DNA of 64,000 nucleotides, from NCBI GenBank assembly GCA_947089135.1, contig CAMUJF010000006.1, positions 71,410 to 135,409 on the forward strand, read 5' to 3'. The notes beneath the pieces were generated by a model that saw only the letters and a list, made by a program, of their open reading frames with translations, did no database searches and was not told the DNA's origin. The position numbers were made by a program, and so were the translations under genes. The DNA is from an uncultured Clostridia bacterium. GTDB lineage: Bacteria; Bacillota; Clostridia; Oscillospirales; Ruminococcaceae. This document shows, piece by piece, positions 1-8,121 of the stretch (positions are counted from its first letter, which is position 1; each line of letters starts with the position of its first letter).

Positions 1-724
1 GGGACAGTATCGCCTCCAGAAGCTGTCCGAACCGCGCCCCCCCCGCTTCGGGGGTACCCGTTCCCGGAAACTCCGACGGGTCAAGAACGTCCATATCAAC
101 AGTGACATAAACATTTTTTCCACGCAGTTCCTCCGCTGCCTCGGCAATTCCGTCAAGGGTAAGCTTGTGCATTTGGGTATGCTCTGCCGCAAAACGGAAC
201 TCCTCACGCTCTCCGCTGCGGATACCGAACTGGTATATGTGACCGTCTCCCACAAGTTCATGGCAGCGGCGCATTACGCAGGCATGGGAATTTTTTACTC
301 CCAGATAGTCGTCCCGCAGGTCTGCGTGAGCGTCAAACTGTATAATATATAAATCTTTATACTTTTTGTATACTGCTTTGACCGCTCCCAGCGTAACAAG
401 ATGCTCGCCGCCAAGCATAAAGGGACGCTTTCCGTCCGCAAGAATTTCTGTGGCAATATCCTCTATCTGCGCCAGAGCCATGTCCGAAGAACCCATAGGA
501 AGCTCTGGATCTCCCGCGTCGAAAATTTTACAGTCCAGCAGGTCTTTGTCCTGATAGGGGGAATATGTCTCGATACCGTAGCTTTCCGCCCGTATCGCCC
601 TGCTGCCGAAGCGGGTTCCGGGACGGTAGGACGTAGTACTGTCAAAGGGCGCGCCGAAAATTACGGTGTTCGCCTCGGAGTATTCATGATCGCAGGCTAT
701 AAAAGCGTTTCTTTCAATCTGCAT
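1..724 (-). CDS. speB: Agmatinase (arginase/agmatinase family), 3' end beyond the window
   Basis: Metal-dependent ureohydrolase expected to convert agmatine to putrescine and urea in the cytoplasm. The frame is open from an ATG at 724 to the left edge, so only about 241 residues are present and the C-terminus is missing. Visible family motifs, in order, are GGEH, DAHADLRDD, SHACVMRR and VTVDMDVLDPSEFPGTGTPE, which contain the His/Asp ligands of the binuclear manganese site. The start has AGGA about 7 bases upstream. It is the last visible gene of the polyamine operon, downstream of speA and speE, which favours agmatinase over arginase or formiminoglutamase. The long 362-base gap to speE holds a structured repeat. 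Confidence 0.9.
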   Translation of the reverse strand, partial: MQIERNAFIACDHEYSEANTVIFGAPFDSTTSYRPGTRFGSRAIRAESYGIETYSPYQDKDLLDCKIFDAGDPELPMGSSDMALAQIEDIATEILADGKRPFMLGGEHLVTLGAVKAVYKKYKDLYIIQFDAHADLRDDYLGVKNSHACVMRRCHELVGDGHIYQFGIRSGEREEFRFAAEHTQMHKLTLDGIAEAAEELRGKNVYVTVDMDVLDPSEFPGTGTPEAGGARFGQLLEAILS

Positions 725-773
725 AATTTTTCCTTTCTGTTTTACAGTAAGTAATAAAATTAAAAAAATTACG

Positions 774-1036
774 TTAGGCAGCCTTTCAAGGTCTGCTTAA
801 CCCATTTTGCGAATGAGATGCCAAATGGCATAGCTGGTCGAGCTGAGCACAGCTCGCGGTTTCCAAAGGCAGCGCCTTTGGTCGCGCTTCGCAAAGCGCG
901 AAATCCTTTTAGTTCAGAACGGAGAAAGGGGTGAAAAATGCGACAGCATTTTGAGGGGGAGCGGACACGACCGCTCCCCCTTTTTGGGAGTTCGAGCCAA
1001 TTAACCCTTGAAAACAGTCCGGTGGACTGTTTTCAA
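774..1036 (+). repeat. Multi-hairpin intergenic element, copy 1
   Basis: A chain of short hairpins fills the gap between speE and speB: 839-856, 863-881, 882-901, 935-952, 955-980 (10-bp GC stem followed by five T) and 1008-1036. A single-stranded-looking AAAGGGGTGA sits at 926-935. The same order of hairpins recurs near 49010 and 52505 with changed sequences but preserved pairing. On the plus strand it is antisense to the polyamine operon. Function unknown: it could be a structured RNA, a mobile palindromic element or a terminator cluster. Confidence 0.7.
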
Positions 1037-1086
1037 TATTTTCAATATAGGAAAGTCTGTCCTAATTCAATGACGTTAATTTTTTA

Positions 1087-1932
1087 TCAAACGCTTTCCA
1101 AAAGCTCCTTTACATAATTTGGTATCGCAAAGCAGCCCTTGTGCAGCGCGGTATTGTAATACCGCGTTTTCAGTCCCAAAGCGTTCCATTTTTCAGCATC
1201 AAAGGAAATCGGGTCAACCGACTTTGAAGCAAAACCGAAAAGCCAGTGCCCCGACGGATATGTGGGTATATGCGCCTGATAGACCCTGCAAATGTCAAAA
1301 AACTCGCGAATACGCCTGTGAGCCCTCTGCATAGCTTTCGCGTCGTCATCATAATAGGGACTTTCGTGTTGGTTGACAAGTATGCCGTTTTCGGTGAGAG
1401 CGTTAAAGCAGTTGCCGTAAAATTCACTGGTAAAAAGTCCCTCTCCGGGACCAAACGGGTCAGTGCTGTCAACGATTATAAGGTCGTACTCGTTCTCGTG
1501 CCTGCGGACGAATCTCAGTCCGTCGTCATAAAAAATATGCACCCGCGGGTCGTCCAGACGGCAGGCTGTTTTCGGAAGATATTCCCTGCTGACCTCAACT
1601 ACCCGCTCGTCTATTTCAACCATGTCGATATTGGCAAGACTGTCATAGCGCGTCAGCTCTCGTACAGTTCCGCCGTCTCCCGCGCCTATTACAAGTACAT
1701 TTCTGATATCGGGATTTGAAGCCATGGCCACGTGGGTTATCATCTCGTGGTATATGAATTCGTCCTTTTCGGTAAGCATCATTATCCCGTCTAAAGTGAG
1801 AAATCTTCCGAACTCTTCGCTTTCAAAAACGTCTATCCTCTGGTATTCGCTCTGCTCTGAATGGAGCTGCTTATCCACTCTTATGGACATTTTGACGTCG
1901 GGGGTATGCAGCTCGCTGAACCATAATTCCAT
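1087..1932 (-). CDS. speE: Spermidine synthase
   Basis: Aminopropyltransferase that moves the aminopropyl group of decarboxylated S-adenosylmethionine onto putrescine to give spermidine. The 281-residue length is normal for bacterial SpeE. Visible hallmarks are the N-terminal beta domain, the nucleotide-binding loop GAGDGG at 83-88, the acidic VEID at about 105-108, and the catalytic DSTDP at 155-159. The ATG follows AAAGGA. It lies between the speA-type decarboxylase and speB in an operon headed by speD, which supplies its second substrate. Spermidine synthase is the best call; strict putrescine preference over other diamines cannot be read from the sequence. Confidence 0.93.
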   Translation of the reverse strand: MELWFSELHTPDVKMSIRVDKQLHSEQSEYQRIDVFESEEFGRFLTLDGIMMLTEKDEFIYHEMITHVAMASNPDIRNVLVIGAGDGGTVRELTRYDSLANIDMVEIDERVVEVSREYLPKTACRLDDPRVHIFYDDGLRFVRRHENEYDLIIVDSTDPFGPGEGLFTSEFYGNCFNALTENGILVNQHESPYYDDDAKAMQRAHRRIREFFDICRVYQAHIPTYPSGHWLFGFASKSVDPISFDAEKWNALGLKTRYYNTALHKGCFAIPNYVKELLESV

Positions 1933-2077
1933 AGTCGATATTCCTTTCTATCGCTTTCCGTAAAACTTGTTTTTCAAGTGCGGCAATTTTGAAAATTTCA
2001 GCAGGAGCTCTAACCCCCGCTGAAGCAAAAGATGTCTCCCGCCGCCTTAGAGACGGAGGACATCGGCAGCGGTTATA

Positions 2078-2335
2078 TCACAGTTTATCGGAGTCGAGCT
2101 TTTCCGAATTAAGTTCCGCGCGGTTGTTTGTGTAGAACACGTACAGGCTTATAAAGGCTGTAACAGCCCACACTCCCGCGGCGGCAAAGGACGTGGCAAT
2201 AATTTTTACTTCATCTCCCCTCGAAACGGAAAGTATCCCCGCCACCGCCATAAGAGCGGCAAGCCCAGCCGCAATAAGTCCGTAATAAAGATAGGACGTG
2301 CTTTTCATTCGCTTTGATTCGTAATATTCTTTCAT
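2078..2335 (-). CDS. Small membrane protein in the polyamine operon
   Basis: An 85-residue protein I do not recognise. It has a short charged N-terminus, two hydrophobic helices (about 15-37 and 45-68) separated by a short SRGDE loop, and a polar C-terminus rich in Asn, Ser, Asp and Leu, so a two-pass membrane protein is likely. A GGGAGAG ribosome site precedes the ATG. It sits 29 bases after speA and about 145 bases before speE on the same strand, so it is probably co-transcribed. A role in polyamine handling would be guilt by association only. Confidence 0.6.
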   Translation of the reverse strand: MKEYYESKRMKSTSYLYYGLIAAGLAALMAVAGILSVSRGDEVKIIATSFAAAGVWAVTAFISLYVFYTNNRAELNSEKLDSDKL

Positions 2336-2364
2336 AAGCTTCTCTCCCGTATCAGTATCAGTAA

Positions 2365-3822
2365 TCAGTTCAGTACTTTTATTCTTTCGATATCCATATC
2401 CTCGGTGCCCGTCATCACACAGCCCCGCTCCTTGGAGTATTTTATATGATCAAGTATCTCCGCGGTTATCCTTTCACCCGGAGCAAGCACAGGTATACCC
2501 GGAGGATAGCACATAACGAACTCGCCGCTTATTTTGCCCGAGCTTTCCGCGATCGGTACGGAGGTCTGCTTTCCGTAAAAAGCAGCCTGCGGCGAAAGCT
2601 CCACCTGCGGAGTGATATACTCGCTGCTGAGCATTCCCGTCTTGTCCTTTGAAAATCTGCGCTTTATTTCCGCAAGCGCGGACACAAGCCTCTCAATGTC
2701 CTTCCACATATCTCCCGCAGACACGTATGCCAAAATATTTCCTATATCGCCGAATTCTATCTGTATATCGTAATAGTCCCTCAGACGGTCGTATACCTCA
2801 ATACCCGCAAGACCGATATCCCGCGTATGTACCGAAAGCTTCGTCCTGTCAAAGTCATAGATATCCCTGCCGTTGATAAGCTCGTCCGCAAAGGCGTAAT
2901 ATCCGCCTATCCTGCTTATTTCCTCACGGGCGTATGCCGCCGTGTCGATAACTTTGCCGATTATTTTTTTACCGTCTAGAGCAAGACTTCTCCGCGAAAT
3001 GTCAAGGGAGGACAAAAGCAGATACGAACCGCTTGTGGTCTGGGTAAGATTAATCACCGCGCGGGTGCGTCCCTCTGTAACGCCGAACTTTTCAGCGTTC
3101 TTTCCTATGAGCAGGAAGCTGCTCTGAGTAAGAGAGCCTCCCGATTTGTGCATTGAAATGGCAGCCATATCCGCTCCCGCCGCCATAGCCGATATTGGAA
3201 GTCCCTCTCCGAAATAGAAGTGGGTACCGTGAGCCTCGTCGACAATAACAGCCATTCCGTGGGCGTGAGCCGTGTCCGTTATCCTTTTCAGATCGGAGCA
3301 GATACCGTAATAAGTGGGATTGTTTACAAAAACGGCTTTGGCTTCGGGATTTTCCAGAATGGCTTTTTCCACGTCCTCCGCGCTCATTCCGAGAGGTATT
3401 CCCAGACGTTCGTTTACGCCGGGATTAACGTACACCGGAACAGCTCCGCTTAAAATAAGCGCGTTTATCGCGCTTCTGTGGACGTTGCGGGGCATGATTA
3501 TTTTTTCCCCTGCGCTGCATACCGACATGACCATTGACTGCACCGCGGAGGTAGTTCCCCCCACCATAAAAAAGCAGTAAGCCGCTCCGAACGCCTCTGC
3601 CGCCAGTTCCTCGGATTCCTTGATGACCGAGGTAGGGTGACAGAGATTATCCAGCGGCTTCATAGAATTTACATCTACTGCGAGACAATCCTTTCCCAAA
3701 AATCGGGTAAGCTCAGGATTCCCTTTCCCGTGCTTATGTCCGGGAACGTCAAAGGGCACCACCCTTGCGTCCCGGTATCTCATAAGCGCCTCGTAAACAG
3801 GCGCTTTGTGCTGATCCAACAT
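2365..3822 (-). CDS. speA: Orn/Lys/Arg decarboxylase, probably arginine decarboxylase
   Basis: PLP-dependent fold-type I amino acid decarboxylase of the short Gram-positive type (485 residues), expected to turn arginine into agmatine. Visible features are a GHK region near 28-30, the PLP-stacking region MVGGTTSAVQ (86-95), the DEAHG motif (195-199) and the Schiff-base lysine in SMHKSGGS (K226). The C-terminal domain carries the PPG motif typical of the group. The ATG follows GAAAGGA. Its place in one operon with speB (agmatine to putrescine), speE and speD argues for arginine as substrate rather than lysine or ornithine, but substrate choice is inference. Confidence 0.85.
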   Translation of the reverse strand: MLDQHKAPVYEALMRYRDARVVPFDVPGHKHGKGNPELTRFLGKDCLAVDVNSMKPLDNLCHPTSVIKESEELAAEAFGAAYCFFMVGGTTSAVQSMVMSVCSAGEKIIMPRNVHRSAINALILSGAVPVYVNPGVNERLGIPLGMSAEDVEKAILENPEAKAVFVNNPTYYGICSDLKRITDTAHAHGMAVIVDEAHGTHFYFGEGLPISAMAAGADMAAISMHKSGGSLTQSSFLLIGKNAEKFGVTEGRTRAVINLTQTTSGSYLLLSSLDISRRSLALDGKKIIGKVIDTAAYAREEISRIGGYYAFADELINGRDIYDFDRTKLSVHTRDIGLAGIEVYDRLRDYYDIQIEFGDIGNILAYVSAGDMWKDIERLVSALAEIKRRFSKDKTGMLSSEYITPQVELSPQAAFYGKQTSVPIAESSGKISGEFVMCYPPGIPVLAPGERITAEILDHIKYSKERGCVMTGTEDMDIERIKVLN

Positions 3823-3869
3823 AGCCTTATCCTTTCGCTGACGTAAATATATTCGGAACAGACGAAATT

Positions 3870-4217
3870 CTATTCATCGCTTATATCCGCGATCCATTCG
3901 TTTCTTCCCGGCTGATACTCGTAAAAGACCTTTCCGTCAAAGGAGACCGCATACATTCCCAAAAGCCTGTCAGCGTTTTCACCCGACTTTGTCCTCCACG
4001 AAAAAGCGTACACCTTTTCACCCTCGATAACCATAATATCGCTTTCGGACAGGAAATCTTCCCCGCCAAAGCCCTTGCTTTCAAGATAAGTTTCCATAAG
4101 ACTCTCTGCCTCGTCAGCGGAAATACCGTCTCCGAAAGTTTTTCCGCACGCCGAAAAGCTTATCATTGCCAGACAAACCGTTAATACCCCAAAAATTTTA
4201 AACGCTGTTTCTTTCAT
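3870..4217 (-). CDS. Small lipoprotein
   Basis: A 115-residue protein with a lipoprotein signal: charged MKETAFK start, hydrophobic stretch, then lipobox FSAC with the acylated Cys at about residue 25. The mature part is small, acidic and soluble; it ends in two beta-rich segments (EGEKVYAFSWRTKSG and KVFYEYQPGRNEW) that resemble a small extracytoplasmic sensor or scaffold. GAGAGGTG precedes the ATG. It lies between speD and speA on the same strand, so it is likely part of the polyamine operon. No family recognised and no function assigned. Confidence 0.65.
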   Translation of the reverse strand: MKETAFKIFGVLTVCLAMISFSACGKTFGDGISADEAESLMETYLESKGFGGEDFLSESDIMVIEGEKVYAFSWRTKSGENADRLLGMYAVSFDGKVFYEYQPGRNEWIADISDE

Positions 4218-4275
4218 AATGCAGCACCTCTCATAAAACTTTCATGGAAAACCGCCGTATCGTCGTATCTTTGTA

Positions 4276-5094
4276 TCAGTAAATATTCATTCCGCTGAAT
4301 ATCTCTATCATTTCGCGCCTGAGGGAATCGTTTATCGCCAGACGGGTCTTGGGAGCAAGTTCGTAGGTATCGGTATTAAAAAGATAGTTCTGCAAAAATA
4401 TTTCCTTTATCATCATTTTTGTATGAAAGATATTGGACTGATAAACGTTCACGTCCACCGCGTCGTATCTTTCGAGGGTATCCTTTGCGATATAGTCCTG
4501 AATAGAGGTTATATCATGATCTATAAATAGCTTTTTTCCGTGCTCATCACGGGTAAAGCCCCTCACGCGGTAATCTATTGTAATTATATCGGAATCAAAG
4601 CTGCCGATAAGATAGTCCAGCGATTTAAGCGGAGTTATCTTTCCGCAGGTAGCAACGTCGATATCCACACGGAATGTGGTTATCTCGTTGTCAGGGTGAA
4701 ATTCGGGATATGTGTGTACCGTAAGGTGGCTTTTATCCAGATGTCCCGCAATGCTCTGTTTCTCCACAGAAGCCTGCTTCTCCGCGGGAACGATCCTCAT
4801 ATTGCAGGACTCGTCTATATCCTCGGCGTCGAGGTGATCCTCCGAGACCAACAGCGTAGCGGAAGCTCCCTGCGGTTCGTAATCCTGCTTGGAAATATTC
4901 AGAACGTGCGCTCCGATCATTTCCGTAACGTCGCAGAGAATTTTTGTCAGACGATCGGAGTTGTACTGCTCGTCGATATACTTTATATAATCTCTCTGCT
5001 CCCTCTCGCTTTTGGCGTAGCAGATATCGTAAATATTAAAGCTGAGAGTTTTCGTCAGATTATTAAACCCGTAAAGCTTGAGCTTGCTGTTCAA
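4276..5094 (-). CDS. speD: S-adenosylmethionine decarboxylase proenzyme
   Basis: Pyruvoyl enzyme that decarboxylates S-adenosylmethionine, giving the aminopropyl donor for SpeE. It is the long E. coli-type form (about 272 residues), not the short Thermotoga/Bacillus type. The self-cleavage region LDKSHLTVHTYPE is intact; Ser at about 122 would become the pyruvoyl group. RQDYEPQGAS-like and DYRVRGFTRD blocks are also present. I chose the TTG at 5094 because GAGGA lies 6 bases upstream and the protein then begins like known SpeD (KLKLYGFNN); an upstream TTG at 5118 is also open. It is the first gene behind the operon promoter. Confidence 0.9.
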   Translation of the reverse strand: MNSKLKLYGFNNLTKTLSFNIYDICYAKSEREQRDYIKYIDEQYNSDRLTKILCDVTEMIGAHVLNISKQDYEPQGASATLLVSEDHLDAEDIDESCNMRIVPAEKQASVEKQSIAGHLDKSHLTVHTYPEFHPDNEITTFRVDIDVATCGKITPLKSLDYLIGSFDSDIITIDYRVRGFTRDEHGKKLFIDHDITSIQDYIAKDTLERYDAVDVNVYQSNIFHTKMMIKEIFLQNYLFNTDTYELAPKTRLAINDSLRREMIEIFSGMNIY

Positions 5095-5160
5095 CCCTAT
5101 CCTCACGTTCCTTCCCAATCAGAAATCAAAGCCGGGATCGCTTATCCCCCTATCCTCTAA

Positions 5161-5189
5161 AGAATACGCTAAAATCCGCGAAATGTCAA
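5161..5189 (-). promoter_or_regulatory. Sigma-A-type promoter of the polyamine operon
   Basis: On the minus strand a perfect -35 TTGACA (5184-5189) is followed after 17 bases by TATTCT (5161-5166). Transcription would start about 55-60 bases upstream of speD and could run through all six minus-strand genes to speB. Confidence 0.7.
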
Positions 5190-5282
5190 TAGATTTACGC
5201 AAATTTCTTTAAAGCATATTTGAAATCTTTCAAAATCCCGCAAATGCTCGCAAAAGCTCGCGTATACTCAATGCGGTAAATT

Positions 5283-6242
5283 TTACCTTTTCTTGGCGTA
5301 CCAGCGTTTTACCGCGTCCTCCGCCTTTTTGCCGACTATTGAGAATCCCATTTCCGGACTGTTTTTCGGCAGCCTTGTGTACCAGTCCCACCAGAAAAAT
5401 CCGCCGAACCAAGGCTCGTCCCACATAACGGTCATGCAGGACTCGTAAAAATTCGCCTGTTCGTCCTCGTCGTAGGGGAACTCCTTATGGCTGAAATCAT
5501 ATGGCATCATAGCGCAGCCCTTTGCGCTTCGGCAGCCTATCTCCATAAAGATTACCTGTTTTCCTCCGTTCAGGCGGGAAAGCTCCGCCAGCTTGGCTTT
5601 TTCCTTTTCCCATTGAGCGCACATATTATCCATGCTGTCTCCGGGAACCTTTCCCACGCCATAGTATGCCGACGTGCCGATATAGTCAAGAGCGTCCCAC
5701 CATTTTACGCCGAATTCCTTGCCGTGGTTGGTGTTGTATACCAAAGGTCCGTGATATATCTTCCGCACCTCGGCTACAGCGTTCCGCCAATATTCCTCCT
5801 TAGCCTCGGTGCCCAGCATTTCGCAGCCCACGCAAAACATCTCGCAGCCTGTGTCCTCGGCTATCTCGGCATAGTGACACAGGAAAGCGGTATAGCTGTC
5901 AAACCATTCTTTCCAGTAATCCTTGTCGCCTGTCTCCCGTTCGGGAAAAGCTATATTGGCTCTCCACACCCCGTCGGCACAGTTCACCATGGGCTTCAGG
6001 CAGACCTTTAAACCAAGGGCATGAAGCTTTTCAACAGCGGCTGTAATATCCTTGTCCGTAACGGTATAGCGATAATCGGGACGTATCAGCGTGGAACTGA
6101 AGCTGTCCTGCAAAACCGTAAAGGCAAGAGCGGTCCAGTCTCCGCCCAGAGCCGCAAGACGCTCCATAGAAGCTGCCGCCTCGGGAGTGCGGTACGCGCC
6201 TTTTCTGCCGTCAAAGCCGTAAGTAAAACCTTTTATAAACAT
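5283..6242 (-). CDS. Glycoside hydrolase family 113-like protein (endo-beta-mannanase type)
   Basis: A 319-residue TIM-barrel glycosidase without signal peptide, so probably cytoplasmic and acting on imported oligosaccharides. It starts with the GFTYGFDGRKG segment common to this family. The likely acid/base is Glu141 in VGCEM and the nucleophile Glu234 in FMEIGCRS, a spacing matching GH113 beta-mannanases. Aromatic residues cluster near the C-terminus (FGGFFWWDWYT), typical of the substrate cleft. AGGAGG precedes the ATG. It is monocistronic between the exporter operon and the polyamine operon. Mannan or manno-oligosaccharides are the expected substrate, from family knowledge only. Confidence 0.75.
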   Translation of the reverse strand: MFIKGFTYGFDGRKGAYRTPEAAASMERLAALGGDWTALAFTVLQDSFSSTLIRPDYRYTVTDKDITAAVEKLHALGLKVCLKPMVNCADGVWRANIAFPERETGDKDYWKEWFDSYTAFLCHYAEIAEDTGCEMFCVGCEMLGTEAKEEYWRNAVAEVRKIYHGPLVYNTNHGKEFGVKWWDALDYIGTSAYYGVGKVPGDSMDNMCAQWEKEKAKLAELSRLNGGKQVIFMEIGCRSAKGCAMMPYDFSHKEFPYDEDEQANFYESCMTVMWDEPWFGGFFWWDWYTRLPKNSPEMGFSIVGKKAEDAVKRWYAKKR

Positions 6243-6285
6243 TTCTCTGCCTCCTGTAGCTGTATATTTTCTTTAACAATATATA

Positions 6286-6314
6286 ATAAAACTTCCCCGC
6301 CCCCTTGAGGGGGC
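6286..6314 (-). terminator. Probable terminator of the ABC exporter operon
   Basis: On the minus strand a GCCCCC/GGGGGC hairpin with a four-base loop (6299-6314) is followed after a few bases by TTTTATTATA. It lies between the exporter operon and the GH113-type gene. Confidence 0.5.
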
Positions 6315-6357
6315 TTTATATAGAAACAATTATGCTTTATCACTCTTTTGGGGAGAC

Positions 6358-8121
6358 TCAGCCGGCGGTAGTCCCCAGATCAAACTGGGAATTATAAAGA
6401 TTGGCGTAGAATCCGCCCTTTTCAAGCAGCGACTCGTGATCGCCCTGTTCGATAATGTTGCCGTCCTTCATAACGAGAATAACGTCCGCGTCCCGTATGG
6501 TGGACAGTCTGTGCGCGATTATAAAGCTGGTCTTGCCTTTCATAAGCTTGGCAAACGCGCTTTGTATCTTAAGCTCGGTACGGGTGTCAATGCTTGATGT
6601 CGCCTCGTCCAGAATAAGCATGGGAGGATTTGTCAGCATTACCCTGCATATGCACAGAAGCTGCTTCTGCCCCTGCGAAAGATTGCCGCCGTCCTCGGAG
6701 ACAATTGTGTCGTAGCCCTCCGGCATACGTCTTATAAAGCTGTGGCAGTGGCACATTTTCGCCGCCGCGATAATTTCCTCCTCGGTGGCGTCGGGCTTGC
6801 CGTAGGCAATGTTTTCACGGATAGTACCCGTATAGATCCACGTGTCCTGCAAAACCATTCCGTACATTGCCCGAAGCTCGCTTCGGCGCATATTGCGGAT
6901 ATCCTCGCCGCCTACCTCAATAACGCCCTCACGCACGTCGTAGAACCTCATGAGCAGGTTTATAAGGGTGGTCTTTCCGCAGCCTGTTGGACCCACTATC
7001 GCCGCACGCTGACCCTTTCTGACCGACACGGTTACATTTTCCAGCAGCTTTTGTTCGGGCTTGTAGGAGAACGTCACGTTCTTTATCTCCACGTTTCCGT
7101 CCGCAACTGCGGGAGCGGGAGGCTCTTTTTCGGGTATTTCCTCCGCCTCGTCAAGAACGGCGAAAACACGTCTTGCGGAAGCGAAAGCCGCCTGCAATTC
7201 GGTTATGACTCCCGTTATTTCGTTAAACGGTTTGGTGTACTGATTTGCATAGCTGAGGAAAGCGGATATCTGTCCCACGGACATTGCTCCTCCGCTTATT
7301 ACGGATATCGCTCCGAAGATTCCCGCAGCGGCATATACGATACCGTTTACAAAGCGTGTACAGGGATTAGTCAGCGCGGAGTAGAACTGCGCCAAAACTC
7401 CGCACTTGTAGAGCCTGCCGTTTATCTCCTCGAAGCGTTCCTGCGCTCTGTCCTCGTAGGAGAACGCCTTGACTATCTTCTGACCGCCCACAAGCTCCTC
7501 TATGCAGCCGCTGAGCTCTCCGCGTACTGCGGACTGCTCGCGGAATTTATCGTGACAAAGCTTTGTGATAAACGCCGCCACAAACAGAGACAAAGGCGTT
7601 ATGAGAATTACAACAAGGGCAATTTTAACGTTGATACGAAGCATGAACGCTATCGTTCCGAAAATTGTAACTATACCCGTCAGGAACTGGGAAAAGCACT
7701 GGAGCATACCGTCCGAAACCGTCTCGATATCCACGGACATACGCGCGATAATGTCGCCCCTTGAGGTGCTGTCGATATAGTTCAGCGGAACTCTGTTAAG
7801 CTTTTCGTACAGCTCGCAGCGCATATCGCTTACGGCTCTGTAGGTTATTTTATAGGTGCAGTAGGACATTACCCAGCTGAACGCCGCCGACAGTACGACG
7901 GTTCCCGCTATCATCAGAACGTAACGCTTTACTCCGTCAAAATCAACGTTGTTTTCGCCTATGATATAGTCAATGCCCCGTCCCACCAATACGGGCGTGT
8001 AAAGGGACAGCAGCACGCTTACCACAGCCGCTATGACCGCAGGCGCAAGCAGCGCGGCACAGGGCTTTGTATACCTCAGTATCCTGCCGATAACAGGCTT
8101 TTTGTTTCTGTCCTTAGCCAT
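6358..8121 (-). CDS. ABC exporter half-transporter (canonical Walker B)
   Basis: A 587-residue type IV ABC exporter subunit: six membrane helices in the first 320 residues, then an ATPase domain. Walker A is GPTGCGKTT (377-385), the signature is LSQGQ (481-485) and Walker B is LILDEATSS with catalytic Glu506, followed by an H-loop His in IIAHRLS. The second partner gene lies directly upstream with an 8-base overlap, so the two are co-translated and form a heterodimer. Such pairs (BmrCD/LmrCD type) usually export drugs or lipids; the real substrate is unknown. The altered signature LSQGQ instead of LSGGQ belongs to the degenerate ATP site. Confidence 0.9.
   Translation of the reverse strand: MAKDRNKKPVIGRILRYTKPCAALLAPAVIAAVVSVLLSLYTPVLVGRGIDYIIGENNVDFDGVKRYVLMIAGTVVLSAAFSWVMSYCTYKITYRAVSDMRCELYEKLNRVPLNYIDSTSRGDIIARMSVDIETVSDGMLQCFSQFLTGIVTIFGTIAFMLRINVKIALVVILITPLSLFVAAFITKLCHDKFREQSAVRGELSGCIEELVGGQKIVKAFSYEDRAQERFEEINGRLYKCGVLAQFYSALTNPCTRFVNGIVYAAAGIFGAISVISGGAMSVGQISAFLSYANQYTKPFNEITGVITELQAAFASARRVFAVLDEAEEIPEKEPPAPAVADGNVEIKNVTFSYKPEQKLLENVTVSVRKGQRAAIVGPTGCGKTTLINLLMRFYDVREGVIEVGGEDIRNMRRSELRAMYGMVLQDTWIYTGTIRENIAYGKPDATEEEIIAAAKMCHCHSFIRRMPEGYDTIVSEDGGNLSQGQKQLLCICRVMLTNPPMLILDEATSSIDTRTELKIQSAFAKLMKGKTSFIIAHRLSTIRDADVILVMKDGNIIEQGDHESLLEKGGFYANLYNSQFDLGTTAG

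Noticed and set aside
940..1070. Short ORF starting ATGCGACAGCATTTTGAGGG in the structured element
   Set aside because: The equivalent ATG in copy 3 opens a different reading frame and sequence, so coding is not conserved; the conserved feature is the hairpin.
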